From Crocodylus rhombifer (lineage: Eukaryota > Chordata > Crocodylia > Crocodylidae), in NCBI GenBank assembly GCA_038503035.1, contig JAVSML010024616.1:442068-506067 (forward strand): DNA of 64,000 nt, written 5' to 3'. The position numbers were made by a program, and so were the translations under genes. Positions 61,156-64,000 of this stretch are shown piece after piece. The notes under the pieces were generated by a model. The model made no database searches, was not told the DNA's origin, and was given only the letters and a program-made list of their open reading frames with translations. How positions within the stretch are numbered: position 1 is the stretch's first letter; every line of letters begins with the position of its first letter.

Positions 61156-61905
61156 TTACCTTATTTACTTAAATACAAGACAACGTTTTTTCCCAATCAG
61201 CATGACGGGGGAGGAAACTTCCTCTTGGATTAGAGTACCAGCCTGGAACAGGCAGCACTCTGCTGCAGCCTTGGCCGCAGACTCAGGGCTGGAGCCAGAG
61301 CTGAGCTGCGACCTGCCTTGTGACGCAATGACTTCGCTTGGTGGGGAGGCGGCCACATAGCCAGGGAAGCACAAAAGGGGACTGCAGGGGGAGAGGAAAG
61401 CCTGCACCCCTACCCTTTTGCCTGCCTGTGCCTGCCCCCACCCGCTTATCTTCTGCTCCGGCTTTCAGTCCCTCTAGCCCTGACCCAGCCCAAGCAGGAG
61501 CTGCCACAGCTTCCATCTGGCCAGCCTGGGCTGGACCACAATTACTGCTGACTTCCCTATCCAGACCCAAGCTGCAGCAGCATGTAATGGGGGAGCGATA
61601 TAGGGAGTGAGGGGAGCAGGGGGTGGAAGAGGTAGGGAATAGAGACAGCCACAGGCAGCAGGAAAAGCAGGCACAGGGGCAAGGGAGGAAGAGACGGGTC
61701 TGGCCCCTCCCCCCCATGCTGCTGCTTTTCCCACCCCAGCAACTGGGGGGTGGGGAAGAGGAATTTAACATGATCCCCCCCATATAATTAGATTCCATAC
61801 TTGGAAAATTATAAATGTTACAATTTTCCATGTATAAAATGTAATTATTGGGAGGGGGGACATCTTAAATTCAAAGTAGTCTTGGATTCAAGTAAATGGG
61901 GTAAT
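61156..61905 (+). mobile_element. Tc1/mariner-like nonautonomous element
   Basis: The left end (taccttatttacttaaatac) and the inverted right end (gtattcaagtaaatggggta type) form an inverted repeat of about 27 bases at roughly 22 matches. TA lies at both outer edges, as in TA-target transposons. The 750-base interior is GC-rich in the centre and has no transposase motif. Ends resembling it occur at 14278 and 16345. Confidence 0.65.
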
Positions 61906-61949
61906 ATTTATTTAAACAAAGCAGAACCCTCCTACAGGACAACTCAAAA

Positions 61950-62450
61950 GACTAATGCCTAGAATACCTAACAGCCAAGACACTCTCCCATCAAGTGGGA
62001 GACATGAATACAAGTTCCCGTTCAGACTCAGACAGACTAAAGATTTGAAAACGGCTGTTTATGCCATCCCAGAAAAATGGCCCAGTCGCTGGACTATTAG
62101 GTATAACTGGGTGGGGGGTTCTCTTCACCTCATACTGGTTTTTGTGAGAAGGCATTGGGATGATTTAGACCTCCAATTTCCAGAAGGGCTTATGTACAGG
62201 TACTGGAGATAGGTACCAGCCTCAGCTGGGGTGAATTGAGGCCCTAGCCATCTTGGTCCTTCCTCCTAGCTAACTTAGGCGACTCCCTGTTTCAGCTTGC
62301 TAGCCCCCGTGAATCCTGTTCTTAGGCACCTAACTACTCCTCCACAAGCACTGCACAAGCTGCCTGGCCACTGAAGTTGAGGCAGTGAATTTCACTTGGT
62401 GACAAGGCACCTGAATATTAGGTGCCCTAAATATCCAGCTCCCCAAAGTG
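61950..62450 (+). repeat. tRNA-like foldback SINE with ggtgcc/ggcacc tail
   Basis: A B-box-like gaatacaagttcccg lies near 62008. A reversed A-box-like cccagtcgctggactattag lies near 62081, so two tRNA-like arms face each other. Then come lines with aggcacctaa (about 62323) and ttaggtgccct (about 62418), shared with 54480 and 56570. Confidence 0.45.
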
Positions 62451-63059
62451 ACTTAAAAAAAGGCATGGTCCTCAAAGCCTTTACAATTTTTAGTGTAACA
62501 TACAAATATTTAAATGCCAGTGGTTCTGCCATCCAGAACCTTACTATTTTTCTATAGCATAAATTGATTTCAGCAACAGAAGCTGAAAACTGAGAATCTG
62601 AAATATGTTGCACCAAATTATATTTATCATTTGGGCTTTACGGCAAATTAGTCTTCAACTGAAATGGCACATAGCATCGCAATCAGAGTATTACATGCAT
62701 GGTGATAAGAAAGTAAATCATGATGTACACCTTTTATAAAAAGAAATTGAGTGAGCTCCTTTCAGATTCTAAAGCTGAATGAACTAACCGGCATAAATAA
62801 TTTTAAAAAGTGCATGCTAGATGACATGACCAATATTCTGTTTTCAACTGTAACTTGGACACTTGAGAGTTCTGCTCTGAATTGCAGTGAAAACCTACTT
62901 GTTTCAGTTTTTCACCACATTGCAAGAAATGGATTTGAGATTTTATCCCATATATTTAATAGTAATGTGCAGGTATAAAAATAAGTTCTCTGCAGCAAAC
63001 TTCAACATGCATATATGTACAAAACTTCACAAAAAAGTAGGATTAATAAACACAGAAGT
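62451..63059. other. SDCCAG8-AKT3 interval, AT-rich
   Basis: AT-rich sequence. No coding or repeat feature was recognised. Confidence 0.35.
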
Positions 63060-63077
63060 AGCAGATTGACATAGTGC

Positions 63078-63083
63078 TTTATT
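63078..63083 (-). terminator. AKT3: Distal poly(A) signal, candidate AKT3
   Basis: AATAAA on the - strand within cagcttaaataaagcacta. Cleavage would fall near 63055-63065. Confidence 0.45.
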
Positions 63084-63390
63084 TAAGCTGTCTGTACGAA
63101 GGAAAATAATGTGCATCCCTATCATATACGTGTAAAAATACTAAGGATGTACAGTGTACAAAAACAGTTTCTTGTTATTTCACATCCTTGTGGGTCATAT
63201 ACTTAAGGAAATAAACAGTTTAAGTATGACCAACAGTAATATGGTTTCTTGGGTTCATAGTCGTGTCTGCTTAATATCCTTAACCATATGACTAGATCTT
63301 GCATGGATCTAATGAAAGAACTAGCAAGGTCAAGAAATGTCACAAACTCTAAAGCTACAGGGAGGTAATTCAATTACCAATTTAGAGATT

Positions 63391-63396
63391 TTTATT
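63391..63396 (-). terminator. AKT3: Proximal poly(A) signal, candidate AKT3
   Basis: AATAAA on the - strand within tatttaaataaaaatctc, about 310 bases before the distal signal. It could give an alternative shorter 3'UTR. Confidence 0.35.
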
Positions 63397-64000
63397 TAAA
63401 TAAATACTTTACATTTCATGCTTGCCTGTAATGCACTACCAGGAGCAAGATAAGGAAATTCTACTGTAGACAGTACAAACAGTAGCAGCAAAGTGTGTAC
63501 ATTGAGGTGTAATATATAGACCCTGCAGTTAGTAAGGCAAGACCTTACTTTTTGTACTCTAGGAGAAGCACATGGCCCCTGCAAGAACAGTCAGCTTTAA
63601 GAAGCCACAAATAAAGATGGAAAAAATGTAAAACAATACTGGAGTAAATGTTCTTTAAGCATCAGGAATGTACTGGAAGATGGGTTAGTGTGGAAAGCAA
63701 AGCTGTGTGCAAAACTGCCAAAATCCAAACAGAAATGACCTATTTCCTCAAAGATGGCTGCAGTACGAGAGGGCATACTGTACATCATGGAAGTCAGTAC
63801 AAGCTGGAGTTTAAAGTCTGAAATATACTACGATTGAAGGCTCAAGGTACCAGCCACCAACAGCTGTCCAAATCCAAACCAGAACTCTGGACAGGAAGAG
63901 AAAAAGCTTCAGCATTTTTTTTTTCAGCACAGCTTGAAGATTTATCTTTTGTCCATTCTAACACTGGTAGCAGAAATCAGGAATTCCCAAACTCCGCAAA

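Larger units (their letters stand above)
63060..64000 (-). other. AKT3: Probable AKT3 3'UTR (distal part)
   Basis: In vertebrates known to me, AKT3 lies convergent with SDCCAG8, with the two 3' ends facing or overlapping. Here, on the - strand, AATAAA occurs at 63083-63078 (cttaaataaagcac) and at 63396-63391 (ttatttaaataaaaatc). They lie at the end of about 900 bases of balanced, repeat-free sequence running off the right edge. AKT3 encodes a serine/threonine kinase and has a long 3'UTR. No AKT3 codons are visible in the window, so this is an inference from gene order and poly(A) signals. Confidence 0.45.

Noticed and set aside
61283..61831. 182-codon - strand frame
   Set aside because: Low-complexity translation of the GC-rich interior of a Tc1/mariner-like MITE; no transposase motifs.

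Overview
The window is vertebrate nuclear DNA made mostly of introns and old transposable elements. I see no bacterial or viral gene arrangement and no CRISPR array. CR1-type LINEs dominate, with many short inverted-repeat DNA transposons, a MIR-type SINE and tRNA-like SINE arms. I saw no L1 or Alu. One CR1 tail has a 3' end that I associate with crocodilian genomes. A crocodilian is my best guess, with a turtle second; this rests on remembered repeat families, not on a search.

The one protein-coding gene I can identify is the 3' end of SDCCAG8 on the + strand. SDCCAG8 is a centrosomal, ciliary coiled-coil protein. Positions 1-48751 are one long intron. An exon at 48752-48947 encodes the C-terminal coiled coil. 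A second intron (48948-58169) leads to a short terminal exon at 58170 with a poly(A) signal at 58528-58533. The first of these exons has lost the expected donor GT right after the conserved RTQ codons and reads on to a new stop. A strong donor lies 27 bases past that stop. From about 63060 to the right edge, the sequence and the known gene order suggest the 3'UTR of AKT3 on the - strand, convergent with SDCCAG8.

Layout: 1-3722 is a nearly full-length CR1 on the - strand, cut by the left edge, with a duplicated 5'UTR unit and damaged ORF1 and ORF2. From 3.7 to 10.1 kb there are older LINE pieces. From 10 to 33 kb there is mostly single-copy intron with hAT-like, Tc1/mariner-like and other short DNA transposons. 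From 33.6 to 38.7 kb there is a GC-rich repeat block and a CR1 tail. From 40.6 to 44.4 kb there are LINE pieces, including a CR1 holding a nested hAT-like element. From 49.8 to 52.1 kb there is another long - strand CR1. From 54 to 62.4 kb there are tRNA-like SINE arms, two head-to-tail CR1 fragments and a Tc1/mariner-like element.

I found no convincing undescribed biological system. The most useful leads are the altered SDCCAG8 splice junction, the duplicated CR1 promoter region with an NRF1-type site, and a perfect RFX-type X-box inside the SDCCAG8 intron.
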